NCBI GenBank assembly: GCA_020633235.1
Contig: JACKEA010000003.1
Span: 62,001 to 126,000, forward strand
Source of the DNA: Polyangiaceae bacterium
GTDB taxonomy: Bacteria > Myxococcota_A > Polyangia > Polyangiales > Polyangiaceae
Direction of reading: 5' to 3'
Length of the DNA stretch: 64,000 nucleotides
The notes beneath the pieces were generated by a model. It saw only the letters and a program-made list of their open reading frames with translations. It was not told the origin of the DNA and did not search any database. This document shows positions 46,028-52,519 of the stretch, one piece after another (the first letter of the stretch is position 1; each line of letters opens with the position of its first letter). The position numbers were made by a program, and so were the translations under genes.

Positions 46028-46596
46028 TGCACCGCGGCGCGCAGCGGCAGGCCCGCCACGAGCTCGGCCTCGAAGGTCAAGAGCTCTTCCGCCCGCGCCG
46101 TGACGCGCTCCTCGTCGAAGTGCTGGCGCGCCAGGCGGAAGAACAATCCATGATGGCGCGACTCCGAGCGCGTGAGATCGCGATACGTCGCTTGCAGAGA
46201 AGCGTCCGTGAGCGCCTCGGCCACCAGCCCGAAGCGTTCGCAACCGCGCGCCTCCACGATACCTGCGACCAGCAAGCGATCGAGCAGCACCTCATCGCCC
46301 GCCGTGCGCACCCGCGCCCGGAGGCCGCGCACGTAGTCATCCCGGTAGTCGGCGCCGAGCTCCACGCCGCGCGCTTCGAGCAGCTTGTACACGATGTGAA
46401 AATGCTCGAGCTCTTCCCGCGCCAGCTCGATCATGGGCTCGATGATCAGGGGCTTGTCGCTGTACTTCACGACGAAGCTCATGGCCGTGGCGCTCGCCTT
46501 CCGCTCACAGGCCGCGTGATCCACGAGGAACGCGTCGAAGTCGCTCATCACCGCATCGAGCCAAGCCGGAGCCGTGCTGCTCTTCAAACGCAACAT
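46024..46596 (-). CDS. miaE: tRNA-(ms[2]io[6]A)-hydroxylase MiaE
   Basis: 190 aa. It is a four-helix diiron protein with 'DHAACERKASATAMSFV', 'AREELEHFHIVYKLLEARG', 'IVEARGCERFGLV' and 'ESRHHGLFFRLARQHFDE', all typical of MiaE. The Glu/His ligands are present in those stretches. MiaE hydroxylates the isopentenyl side chain of 2-methylthio-N6-isopentenyladenosine at position 37 of tRNA, using oxygen. The stop overlaps the start of the glycosyltransferase gene by four bases. Confidence 0.93.
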   Translation of the reverse strand: MLRLKSSTAPAWLDAVMSDFDAFLVDHAACERKASATAMSFVVKYSDKPLIIEPMIELAREELEHFHIVYKLLEARGVELGADYRDDYVRGLRARVRTAGDEVLLDRLLVAGIVEARGCERFGLVAEALTDASLQATYRDLTRSESRHHGLFFRLARQHFDEERVTARAEELLTFEAELVAGLPLRAAVH

Positions 46597-46647
46597 CGCC
46601 TCCCCCTACCACTACTGCGTCTCTCCGGCAGCAGCGATGCAGCGGAG

Positions 46648-46813
46648 CTAGAGCGCATCTCACAACCTGCTCACGAGCGCTTTCGGGCGTGCGGCACCAT
46701 CTGCAGCGTTGCCGCTCGTTGAAATACTCCGAGTATTCCGTCCTCGCGCCGCCTCGCAGCTGGTGCCGCACGCCTCGAAATCACAACCCTCGAGGTTGCG
46801 AGATGCGCTCTAG
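46648..46813. mobile_element. 166-bp MITE-like palindromic element bounded by CTAG
   Basis: The segment reads CTAGAGCGCATCTC at its left end and GAGATGCGCTCTAG at its right. The symmetry centre is at about 46730, in AATACTCCGAGTATT. The two arms agree over most of the outer 20 bases and over GCGTGCGGCACCA and CTGC further in, with mismatches between. It has no open reading frame. CTAG at both ends is compatible with target-site duplication by a CTAG-targeting transposase, or with being part of the terminal repeat. It lies in the gap after miaE, outside any gene. Confidence 0.7.
46810..46813. repeat. Left CTAG target duplication of the IS701-family element
   Basis: CTAG here and at 48469-48472 flank the insertion sequence. 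The same CTAG is also the right end of the MITE-like element. IS701-family elements generate such four-base duplications. Confidence 0.65.
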
Positions 46814-46854
46814 CACTACTTGATTAGGGGATCGGGTTGTGATCTACGGTCTGA

Positions 46855-48087
46855 ATGAAGACCTTCGCAGCGCTACGGAACAGCCTCGACGAGTTCCTGA
46901 GCGGACATCTCGAGGGATTGGAAAATGAGCAGCGTGTCGAAGCGTTGGGCTGGTATTGCCAGGGCCTAGGCTTCGAAGTGGAGGCCAAGACGGCGCTGGG
47001 GTTGGCGACGGCCATGGCTCCGAACGCGGTCCAAGCCAAGCGGCAGCGAATGCAGCGCGCGCTTCAGCGGGGACGCTTCGGTCACGAAGAAGTCTTCGAG
47101 CGCTTGCAGGAGACGGTCTTCGAGTCGGGGAAGGTGCATGCCTATTGCATCGACGACACGGGCATCGCGAAGAAGGGGTCGCGCTCGGTGGGCGTGCAGC
47201 GCCAGTACTCGGGCACACTCGGCAAGATCGGTAACTGCCAGGTGATCGTGTCACTGCACGGCGTTTCCGACTCGTTCGGAGCGTGTCTGGGGCTGCAGCT
47301 CTATCTGCCCGAGGACTGGAGCACCGACGCCGAGCGTCGCGCGGAGGCCGATGTTCCCGCTGATGTCGAGTTCAAGAAGAAGTGGGAGATTGCGCTGCAA
47401 CTGCTCGATTCGGCGCGGGAGAGGGGCGGCTCGACGCTCCCGGTGCTTGCCGATGCGGGCTACGGCGACTCGCGGGAGTTTCGCGACGGGCTGCGAGAGC
47501 GCGGGTTGAAGTACGCGGTGGGCATCTCTTCGCAGACTTCCGTATGGAGGCCCGGCACGCAGGTCGCGGTGCCACCTCGCACGGGGCGTGGTGGGCCACC
47601 TTTCAAGCGCGCCAAAGCGGTCGATGGGAGCTCGCCGGTGCTCGTCGAGGTGCTGGCCAAGGAGCTGGCGGCCGCAGGAAGTTTCAAGCGCGTCTGCTGG
47701 AGAATGGGTTCCAAGGGACCGCTGGAAGCCCACTTCGCCGCCGTGCGTATTCGCAGCGCCGAAAAGCGGACGAAGAAGAAGCCTCCGGGCGAAGAGGAGT
47801 GGCTGCTCATCGAGCGCGAGAGCAACGGGGACTTCAAGTACTACTTGTCGTCGATGTCGGCTCGAGCCTCGCTCAAGACCATCGTTCGGCTCGCCAAGAT
47901 GCGATGGCACATCGAGCGCGATTACCAGGACATGAAGCAGCAGCTTGGCTTCGACCGGTACGAAGGCCGATCGTGGGGTGGTCTGCATAGACATCTCGCG
48001 ATGGTCGCCCTGATGCACGCCTTCATCGCCCTCCGCCTGGAGGTTTTTTCCCCCTACGGATACGACGAGCCCTTGGACATGGAATGA
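46855..48087 (+). CDS. IS701-family transposase
   Basis: 410 aa. The N-terminal 'MAPNAVQAKRQRMQRALQRG' and 'VHAYCIDDTGIAKKGSRSVG' contain the first catalytic Asp. The second Asp lies in 'LPVLADAGYGDSREF'. The catalytic Glu is in 'KMRWHIERDYQDMKQQLGFD', the family's 'WxIExxYxxLKxxLG' motif. The frame stops at TGA 48085-48087, shortly after a T6C5 homopolymer (near 48043-48053). In the next frame the code continues from about 48054 as 'WNDFRRAVAQVLLRWVGHC' plus PACARPFD to TAG 48188-48190, a plausible C-terminal zinc ribbon. So the transposase is either frameshifted or lacks its tail. Confidence 0.9.
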   Translation: MKTFAALRNSLDEFLSGHLEGLENEQRVEALGWYCQGLGFEVEAKTALGLATAMAPNAVQAKRQRMQRALQRGRFGHEEVFERLQETVFESGKVHAYCIDDTGIAKKGSRSVGVQRQYSGTLGKIGNCQVIVSLHGVSDSFGACLGLQLYLPEDWSTDAERRAEADVPADVEFKKKWEIALQLLDSARERGGSTLPVLADAGYGDSREFRDGLRERGLKYAVGISSQTSVWRPGTQVAVPPRTGRGGPPFKRAKAVDGSSPVLVEVLAKELAAAGSFKRVCWRMGSKGPLEAHFAAVRIRSAEKRTKKKPPGEEEWLLIERESNGDFKYYLSSMSARASLKTIVRLAKMRWHIERDYQDMKQQLGFDRYEGRSWGGLHRHLAMVALMHAFIALRLEVFSPYGYDEPLDME

Positions 48088-48190
48088 CTTCCGCAGGGCC
48101 GTCGCCCAGGTCCTCCTTCGCTGGGTCGGCCACTGCCCAGCCTGCGCGCGCCCCTTCGACAGATTTCCCTCCGCAAAGCGGGTCCGGTAG
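48086..48190 (+). pseudogene. Out-of-frame C-terminal tail of the transposase
   Basis: In frame +1 relative to the transposase, it reads DFRRAVAQVLLRWVGHC, then PACARPFDRFPS, then stop. The CPAC pair matches the Cys-rich end seen in other IS701-family transposases. Removal of one base from the T6 or C5 run would join it to the gene. It could be a natural frameshift mutation, programmed frameshifting or a homopolymer sequencing error. Confidence 0.55.
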
Positions 48191-48232
48191 CCCGCGTTCG
48201 CGCAGCGATAATCGGATACCCCGGCGAGGCCA

Positions 48233-48388
48233 TCGTCCTCGTGATCGTCCGTCGTGGTCGTCGTCGTGCTCGTGCTCCTGCTCCTGCTCGTGCGCGTTCC
48301 GCCTCCGGTGTGCAATGAGCCCGGACGATCGCGCACGTGTCACGCGCACGCGCACGATTCACGACGACGATCACGAGCAGGAGCACGA
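48233..48388. repeat. Quasi-palindromic low-complexity segment in the IS 3' region
   Basis: The left part (48233-48297) is rich in TCGT/CTCCTG units, and the right part (48330-48388) is approximately its reverse complement. The shared arm is CTCGTGATCGTC, with further partial matches. Transcription from the transposase would fold it into a long imperfect hairpin. No coding potential is evident. Confidence 0.5.
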
Positions 48389-48468
48389 TTTCTGCCTATG
48401 GCCTGCCGAGTCTGCAGCCGTATACGCCCCTTCAACACATTCGGGCGAACTGGGCTGATCAAGTAGTG

Positions 48469-48472
48469 CTAG
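48469..48472. repeat. Right CTAG target duplication, containing the propeller gene stop codon
   Basis: CTAG; its first three bases are the complement of the TAG stop of the minus-strand gene that follows. Because the target is duplicated, the stop codon survives the insertion. Confidence 0.65.
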
Positions 48473-49767
48473 TCTCCTTCTGCGCCGCACTCCAGCGCCA
48501 CCACGCCCTTGCGATCCACCGCGTACAAGCGCCCTCCGAACAGCACCGGGCTGTGCACCGCCTTCTCCACGCCCCGCGGCGTGCCGCGCCAGAGCAACTT
48601 GCCGTCCGAAAGCGACAGCACCGCGAAGCCGTCGCCCTGCACCGCCACCACCGTGCTCGAGCCCCGCGCCACCGCGAAGCTGGTGGCCCACAGCATGCCG
48701 CTGTCCCGCGGCGGCTCGAGCGGCGTCGCCCAGCGCCGTTTCCCATCCTTTGCGGAAAGCGCCACCAGCGCGCCGTCGTCGCGCCGCACCAACAAGAGAT
48801 CTCGAACCAAGGCGGGGGCGATGCTCTGGGTGCTGGCGATGGGCACCTCCCACAGGAGCTCGCCGTCCGAAAGCCGCCGCGCGGTGAGGGCCGAGGGCTC
48901 GCCGCTCCCTTCGCGCCGTTCGAGCACGAACACGCTGCCGCCGCCGATGCTGGCGTGGCTCCGCGGAATGATTTCCGCACGCCAGCGCTCGCTGCCGTCC
49001 GCCGTGGCGAAGGCGAACAGGCCGCTGCCCGGCGACGGCCGATAGTCCGCGCTCTGCACCAGCACGCCGTCCGACAGCGAAAGTCCCCCCACGCGATCCA
49101 TCACGTCCTCCGCCTTTTGCCCGTACTCGTTCTTGACCCACAGCGGCGCGCCGCCGCTCTCCAGCGCCCCCGCGTACAGCTTGGGCCCCGCCACGTACCA
49201 GGTGTTGTTGGCGAACAGGTTCTCGCCGTCCGTGAGCACCTCGCCCCAAGAGTCGAGCCCGCGGTTCACCTCGCGCTCACCGGTGCGGGATTCCAAGATG
49301 TACAGGCCGTCATCGTTCAACACCACGCGATCGAGCACCAGCGCGGGCCAGTGAAAGCGCGTGATGTCCACGTGACTGTCGAAGGTCCACGCGAGCTCCC
49401 CCGTGGGGCTCACGCGAAACACCGCGGGGGATTGCCCGATGATACCGCTCACGTACAGAGCCTTGGGTCCCGCGATCACGTGCTGCGCGCGCGCCGGTCG
49501 CTGCACCGCGTCCGGTGGCACGAAGCGCCAAGCGACCGACAGCGGTCCGCTACAACAACCCCGCGAAGTACCCGTGCGTGCGCTGTCGTGGCTCAGCACC
49601 GGCCAGGGATCCGCAGGGCAGCGCAGCGGCGCGCTCCCCACCGCGGCGGCCGAGCGCACCGCACCAAGCCCACGCCCGAGGGGATCCTTGCTCGGCGCCT
49701 CACAGGCCACCGAGAGCGCCCCCGCGAGCAACACCACGACAGCCAGCGTTCGCACCGCCGCTGTCAT
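48469..49767 (-). CDS. PQQ-type beta-propeller lipoprotein
   Basis: 432 aa. The lipobox is LSVAC (Cys22). The rest is built from WD/PQQ-like blades with 'GELAWTFDSHVDI', 'LYILESRTGEREVN', 'GLFAFATADGSERWRAEI', 'ALVALSAKDGKRRWATPL' and 'FAVLSLSDGKLLWRG'. It has no quinoprotein-dehydrogenase active-site pattern, so it is more like BamB-type or other scaffold propellers. The stop codon TAG lies in the CTAG duplicated by the IS. A REP-like hairpin (copy D) lies about 30 bases upstream of its start. The function is unknown. Confidence 0.85.
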   Translation of the reverse strand: MTAAVRTLAVVVLLAGALSVACEAPSKDPLGRGLGAVRSAAAVGSAPLRCPADPWPVLSHDSARTGTSRGCCSGPLSVAWRFVPPDAVQRPARAQHVIAGPKALYVSGIIGQSPAVFRVSPTGELAWTFDSHVDITRFHWPALVLDRVVLNDDGLYILESRTGEREVNRGLDSWGEVLTDGENLFANNTWYVAGPKLYAGALESGGAPLWVKNEYGQKAEDVMDRVGGLSLSDGVLVQSADYRPSPGSGLFAFATADGSERWRAEIIPRSHASIGGGSVFVLERREGSGEPSALTARRLSDGELLWEVPIASTQSIAPALVRDLLLVRRDDGALVALSAKDGKRRWATPLEPPRDSGMLWATSFAVARGSSTVVAVQGDGFAVLSLSDGKLLWRGTPRGVEKAVHSPVLFGGRLYAVDRKGVVALECGAEGD

Positions 49768-49798
49768 AGCCCAAGCCGAGCCTCGGGGCCTCTGGATG

Positions 49799-49844
49799 TT
49801 GGTCCGGCGCGAGCCCCGTCGCGCCCCGGACGTCGACGCTCCGG
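49799..49844 (+). repeat. REP-like hairpin, copy D (46 bp, identical to copy E)
   Basis: TTGGTCCGGCGCGAGCCCCG followed by TCGCGCCCCGGACGTCGACG and CTCCGG. The outer arm GTCCGG/CCGGAC and the inner arm GCGA/TCGC make a hairpin. It is upstream of the minus-strand propeller gene and matches copy E in direct orientation at 51572. Confidence 0.8.
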
Positions 49845-50391
49845 CACCTGGCGAGTCGAGGCGAGTTCGCCGCCATGCACGGCGACTGCCACAGGGTGCC
49901 CTCCGACAGGCCGTCGCGCTTCTGTGGAAGCAGGGTCACCACCTCACCGTTGTGCGGGTCCATCCGCCAGCGCCCGCCGGGGGGGCGAAACCTGGATCTC
50001 GACGCTGAAGTGACCGCGCTCGATGCTCACGTACGGAGCTGGCTTCCCAGCCTTTGCTGGGCCCTGACTCCGTGTTGCCGCCATGCACTTCACCTTGCAG
50101 GGTGTGCGCACGGCGCGTCAGGTTCCCATGTCATGCGGCACGCCCGTGTGATCGATCACCAACCGACGCGCGATGAAACGGTGGGACCAGCTCCGCGACC
50201 TCGGCTTGGTCGTGAAGCACCCGGAGCCTGAGCGTCAAGTCCCGCTCCGAGCCCGTACGCCCGCTCGTTGCGCGCGCAGGTGGCGCAGGGCGCCGCGCCA
50301 TCATCGCGGGAATGGCCGACCCGATCGCAGAGCGGAACGAAGCGATCCATCGGACTGCGATAGCGGCGATTCGGCGCGACCCCAGCGCCGT
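49845..50391. other. 547-base region with no supported gene
   Basis: Short open frames on both strands have compositions that differ from neighbouring genes. On the minus strand, 49860-50045 shows fragments such as PAPYVSIERGHFSVEIQVSP and MDPHNGEVVTLLPQKRDG in different frames, so a decayed gene is possible. No family is recognised. The region ends at the Bor lipoprotein gene. Confidence 0.4.
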
Positions 50392-50841
50392 TCATGGTCT
50401 AACCGCCGGCACCGAGACGGCGTGATCAGATTGGTCTGGTGCCGGCGGTTCGGGTCGCCTTTGGCGCAGCGCCCCTCGAAGCGGAGCGCTGAGCTCCTGT
50501 GAGGGGTCCAGCGCGGAGCTGGCGGTCTCTCGCGGAGCGGGCCCGGCCACGCACTTCACTTCGACGGTCTGCGGGTTGTAGAGACCGAGGGTGACGACGT
50601 CGAGCAACCCATTGGAGAAGGAGGTCTCGGTCTGGATCTCCGCCCAGCCTTCGGGGCAGATCCGCGACAGCTGGTACGGCCCGCTGGCTTCGGAGGTGCC
50701 ACCGACGAAGCCATGGTGCCATCGCTGGTCGCCTTCGAGCGGAGCATCACCGATGGGCTTGCCGTTCTTGAGCGTCGTGGAGTAGCAGCCGCTGGCGCCG
50801 AGCGCGATGACTGCAAGCAACAGAAGGGCCGTGCGTTTCAT
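50392..50841 (-). CDS. Bor-family lipoprotein (second copy, extended C terminus)
   Basis: 149 aa from ATG 50841-50839, preceded by GGGGAG. The lipobox is ASGC (Cys19). The Bor-like core spans residues 20-105: 'WHHGFVGGTSEASGPYQL', 'CPEGWAEIQTETSFSNGLLD', 'VVTLGLYNPQTVEVKC'. Bor lipoproteins derive from phage lambda and promote serum resistance, but many homologues have no known role. The last 45 residues are a Pro/Arg-rich tail that is partly encoded by a 13-bp perfect inverted repeat (50401-50450), so read-through of a terminator may have made it. It is co-translated with the first Bor gene (ATGA overlap). Confidence 0.85.
   Translation of the reverse strand: MKRTALLLLAVIALGASGCYSTTLKNGKPIGDAPLEGDQRWHHGFVGGTSEASGPYQLSRICPEGWAEIQTETSFSNGLLDVVTLGLYNPQTVEVKCVAGPAPRETASSALDPSQELSAPLRGALRQRRPEPPAPDQSDHAVSVPAVRP
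50401..50450 (-). terminator. 13-bp perfect stem-loop at the end of the Bor operon, inside the coding region
   Basis: AACCGCCGGCACC (50401-50413) and GGTGCCGGCGGTT (50438-50450) form the arms, with 24 bases between. It lies within the final codons of the second Bor gene, just before the stop at 50392. No T-run is seen, so termination would be factor-dependent. Confidence 0.5.
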
Positions 50842-51221
50842 TGCGTGCTCCCCTTTTGGTTGGAGGTCTCCGCGGCGGCTACCTGGCCGTCGGCGCACGT
50901 CACGTAGACCTTGCGCGGCGCGTAGATGCCGAGGGTGACGATTGTGAGCGAGCTGGTTCCGACGTTGCCCCCGGTGCGGGCCATCGCGATGCCGTTCGGA
51001 CACCAATCGCGCGTGTCGTATTCCTTGTCGCCGACCAGGCCGAAGACGTAATGGTTCGACCACTCTTCGTGCGTCGGCTCGCGCTTCGCGGCGGACGGGT
51101 CTTCGACGAACGTGGCCTTGTAGCAGCCGGCCGTCGCCGACAGCGTCGCGAGCGCAAGGACCAGCCCAATCTTGGCTCGCCAGCTCCCAGTGACTGAATC
51201 TCGATCTTTCACCTTGCCCAC
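50838..51221 (-). CDS. Bor-family lipoprotein (first copy)
   Basis: 127 aa from GTG 51221-51219; a second GTG at 51212 is an alternative. It has a basic N terminus and hydrophobic segment to the lipobox TAGC (Cys33). The domain 'WSNHYVFGLVGDKEYDTRDW', 'CPNGIAMARTGGNV', 'LTIVTLGIYAPRKVYVTCA' matches the lambda Bor family and aligns with its neighbour over about 80 residues, so they look like a tandem duplication. Its stop overlaps the next gene's start (ATGA). A 24-bp palindrome lies 85 bases upstream. Confidence 0.85.
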   Translation of the reverse strand: MGKVKDRDSVTGSWRAKIGLVLALATLSATAGCYKATFVEDPSAAKREPTHEEWSNHYVFGLVGDKEYDTRDWCPNGIAMARTGGNVGTSSLTIVTLGIYAPRKVYVTCADGQVAAAETSNQKGSTQ

Positions 51222-51293
51222 CTTTCGATGGCGGCTCTTTCAAGCTGCGTGCCAGCGCACACACGCGAAAAATCTGGGCGCGCGGCGCGCGAC

Positions 51294-51310
51294 TGTCCGC
51301 CAGGCGGACA
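51294..51310. promoter_or_regulatory. Hairpin with 8-bp stem, overlapping the 24-bp palindrome
   Basis: TGTCCGCC-A-GGCGGACA. Its right arm shares bases 51306-51310 with the next palindrome, so as RNA the two folds are mutually exclusive. Confidence 0.55.
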
Positions 51311-51329
51311 CTCGTCCGGACGAGTGTCC
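51306..51329. promoter_or_regulatory. 24-bp perfect palindrome upstream of the Bor operon
   Basis: GGACACTCGTCC is followed immediately by its reverse complement, with no spacer. Such an unspaced dyad is typical of an operator for a dimeric repressor, and less so of an RNA stem because there is no loop. It is 85-108 bases upstream of the first Bor gene's start. The regulator is not encoded next to it. Confidence 0.7.
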
Positions 51330-51571
51330 TGAGCGGGAGCTCACCTCCTGAACTCGACACGAACGAAGCTTTCTCAACAGGATGTCGGTCCAACGCGGAA
51401 CCCGGACTTCAGCCGCGCCGTCCCTGCGTCGCGAGAATCAGATCGCCTTTTCATTCGATCGGCCTGCTATCTTACGGGGGCCAACGCCGGCACTGGCGGG
51501 ACAGACGCTTCAACCCGAGTGCCCGTAGCCGAAGCGCCGGGCGCCTCGTCCGAGACCCGGTCCCAAAGCTG

Positions 51572-51617
51572 TTGGTCCGGCGCGAGCCCCGTCGCGCCCC
51601 GGACGTCGACGCTCCGG
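51572..51617 (+). repeat. REP-like hairpin, copy E (46 bp, identical to copy D)
   Basis: Same 46 bases and same orientation as 49799-49844. It lies 26 bases before the radical SAM start codon, so it is probably in that gene's promoter or leader. An open frame runs through it into the gene, but this is best explained by the absence of stops in GC-rich DNA. Confidence 0.8.
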
Positions 51618-51643
51618 CCCTCGGGACTATACTCCCGCCGCTC

Positions 51644-52519
51644 ATGGACTACGTCGGCCGCATCTATCGTCCCCCGAGCGAGGCACACAGCCTGCTCTTG
51701 CAAGTGACCGTGGGCTGCAGCCACAACCGCTGCAGCTACTGCGACATGTATCGGGACAAGCAGTTCCGCGCCAAGCCCAAGGAGCTGATAGAGCAAGACC
51801 TACGGGAGGCCGCGGCCCTCGGCCCACGCTTCGAGCGCGTGTTCCTGTGCGACGGCGACGCGTTGATCCTGAGCACGCAGCGGTTGCTCGACGTGCTCGA
51901 AGGCATTCGGCGCGAGCTTCCCTGGGTGAAGCGCGTGGGCGTGTATGGCGACACCCGCAGCGTGGGGAAGAAGAGCGTGGAAGAGCTCTCGGCCCTCCGA
52001 CAAGCCGGTCTGGGCATCGTGTATCACGGCGTGGAATCCGGGGACGACGAGGTGCTGGCGCTCATCGACAAGGGCGGCACTCGCGCCGAGTGTGTGGAGA
52101 CGGCGGACAAGCTCAGGGCGGCCGGTCTCGTGCACTCTGTGATGGTGCTGCTCGGCGTCGGCGGACAGCGTCTGAGCGCGCAGCACGCCGAGAACACCGC
52201 CAGCCTGCTCACGCGCATGGATCCGCCCTACGTGGGCGCCCTCACCACCACGGTGGTGCCGGGGACGCCGCTCTCCGCATTGGAAGAGAGTGGGGAGTTT
52301 TCGTTGCCGGACAAGTTCTCGCTGCTCACGGAGCTCCGTACCATCGTCGCCAAGAGTGATTTCACGCGCTGCCGCTTCTCGGCCAACCACGCGTCGAACT
52401 ATCTCCCCATCCGGGCAGATCTCCCCGAGCACAAGCAAGAGCTGCTCCGCGTGCTCGATACCGTGCTCACCAAGCAGGACGAAGGCTTGCTCAAGCCGGA
52501 ATGGATGCGAGGCCTGTGA
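51644..52519 (+). CDS. Radical SAM protein
   Basis: 291 aa from ATG 51644 (MDYVGRIYRPP). The [4Fe-4S] motif is 'VTVGCSHNRCSYCDMYRD', a Cys-x4-Cys-x2-Cys arrangement, one residue longer than the classic first gap. The partial TIM barrel continues with 'RVFLCDGDALILSTQRLLD', 'LGIVYHGVESGDDEVL' and 'VMVLLGVGGQRLSAQHAEN'. This matches the uncharacterised radical SAM group with a 'GCSHNxC' motif, which also includes Elp3/HemN-like patterns. The reaction is unknown. Its stop overlaps the methyltransferase start (TGATG). Confidence 0.9.
   Translation: MDYVGRIYRPPSEAHSLLLQVTVGCSHNRCSYCDMYRDKQFRAKPKELIEQDLREAAALGPRFERVFLCDGDALILSTQRLLDVLEGIRRELPWVKRVGVYGDTRSVGKKSVEELSALRQAGLGIVYHGVESGDDEVLALIDKGGTRAECVETADKLRAAGLVHSVMVLLGVGGQRLSAQHAENTASLLTRMDPPYVGALTTTVVPGTPLSALEESGEFSLPDKFSLLTELRTIVAKSDFTRCRFSANHASNYLPIRADLPEHKQELLRVLDTVLTKQDEGLLKPEWMRGL

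Larger units (their letters stand above)
46814..48468 (+). mobile_element. IS701-family insertion sequence (1655 bp)
   Basis: The inverted repeats begin CACTACTTGATTAG on the left and CACTACTTGATCAG on the right (13 of 14 match), directly flanked by CTAG on each side. It carries one transposase gene (46855-48087). The 3' end contains a frameshifted zinc-ribbon tail and a quasi-palindromic segment (48233-48388). It has inserted in the CTAG that ends the palindromic element and contains the TAG stop codon of the neighbouring propeller gene. Confidence 0.85.
51222..51643. other. 422-base intergenic region with palindromes and a REP-like copy
   Basis: It has no gene. It contains, from left to right, a hairpin at 51294-51310, a 24-bp palindrome at 51306-51329, a diverged REP-like stretch near 51383-51410 (GTCGGTCCAACGCGGAACCC), and copy E at 51572-51617 just before the radical SAM start. 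Divergent promoters for the Bor operon and the radical SAM gene must lie here; no sigma-70 consensus is clear. Confidence 0.6.

Noticed and set aside
50392..51393. A minus-strand open frame of 333 codons covering both Bor genes and the region upstream
   Set aside because: Only the part from 50841 down shows the lipoprotein signal and Bor pattern. The upstream part reads the first Bor gene in a wrong frame.
51572..51643. N-terminal extension of the radical SAM protein through the REP-like hairpin (MVRREPRRAPDVD...)
   Set aside because: The same codons recur at copy D, where there is no such gene. The extension is the repeat read as protein; ATG 51644 fits the family start.
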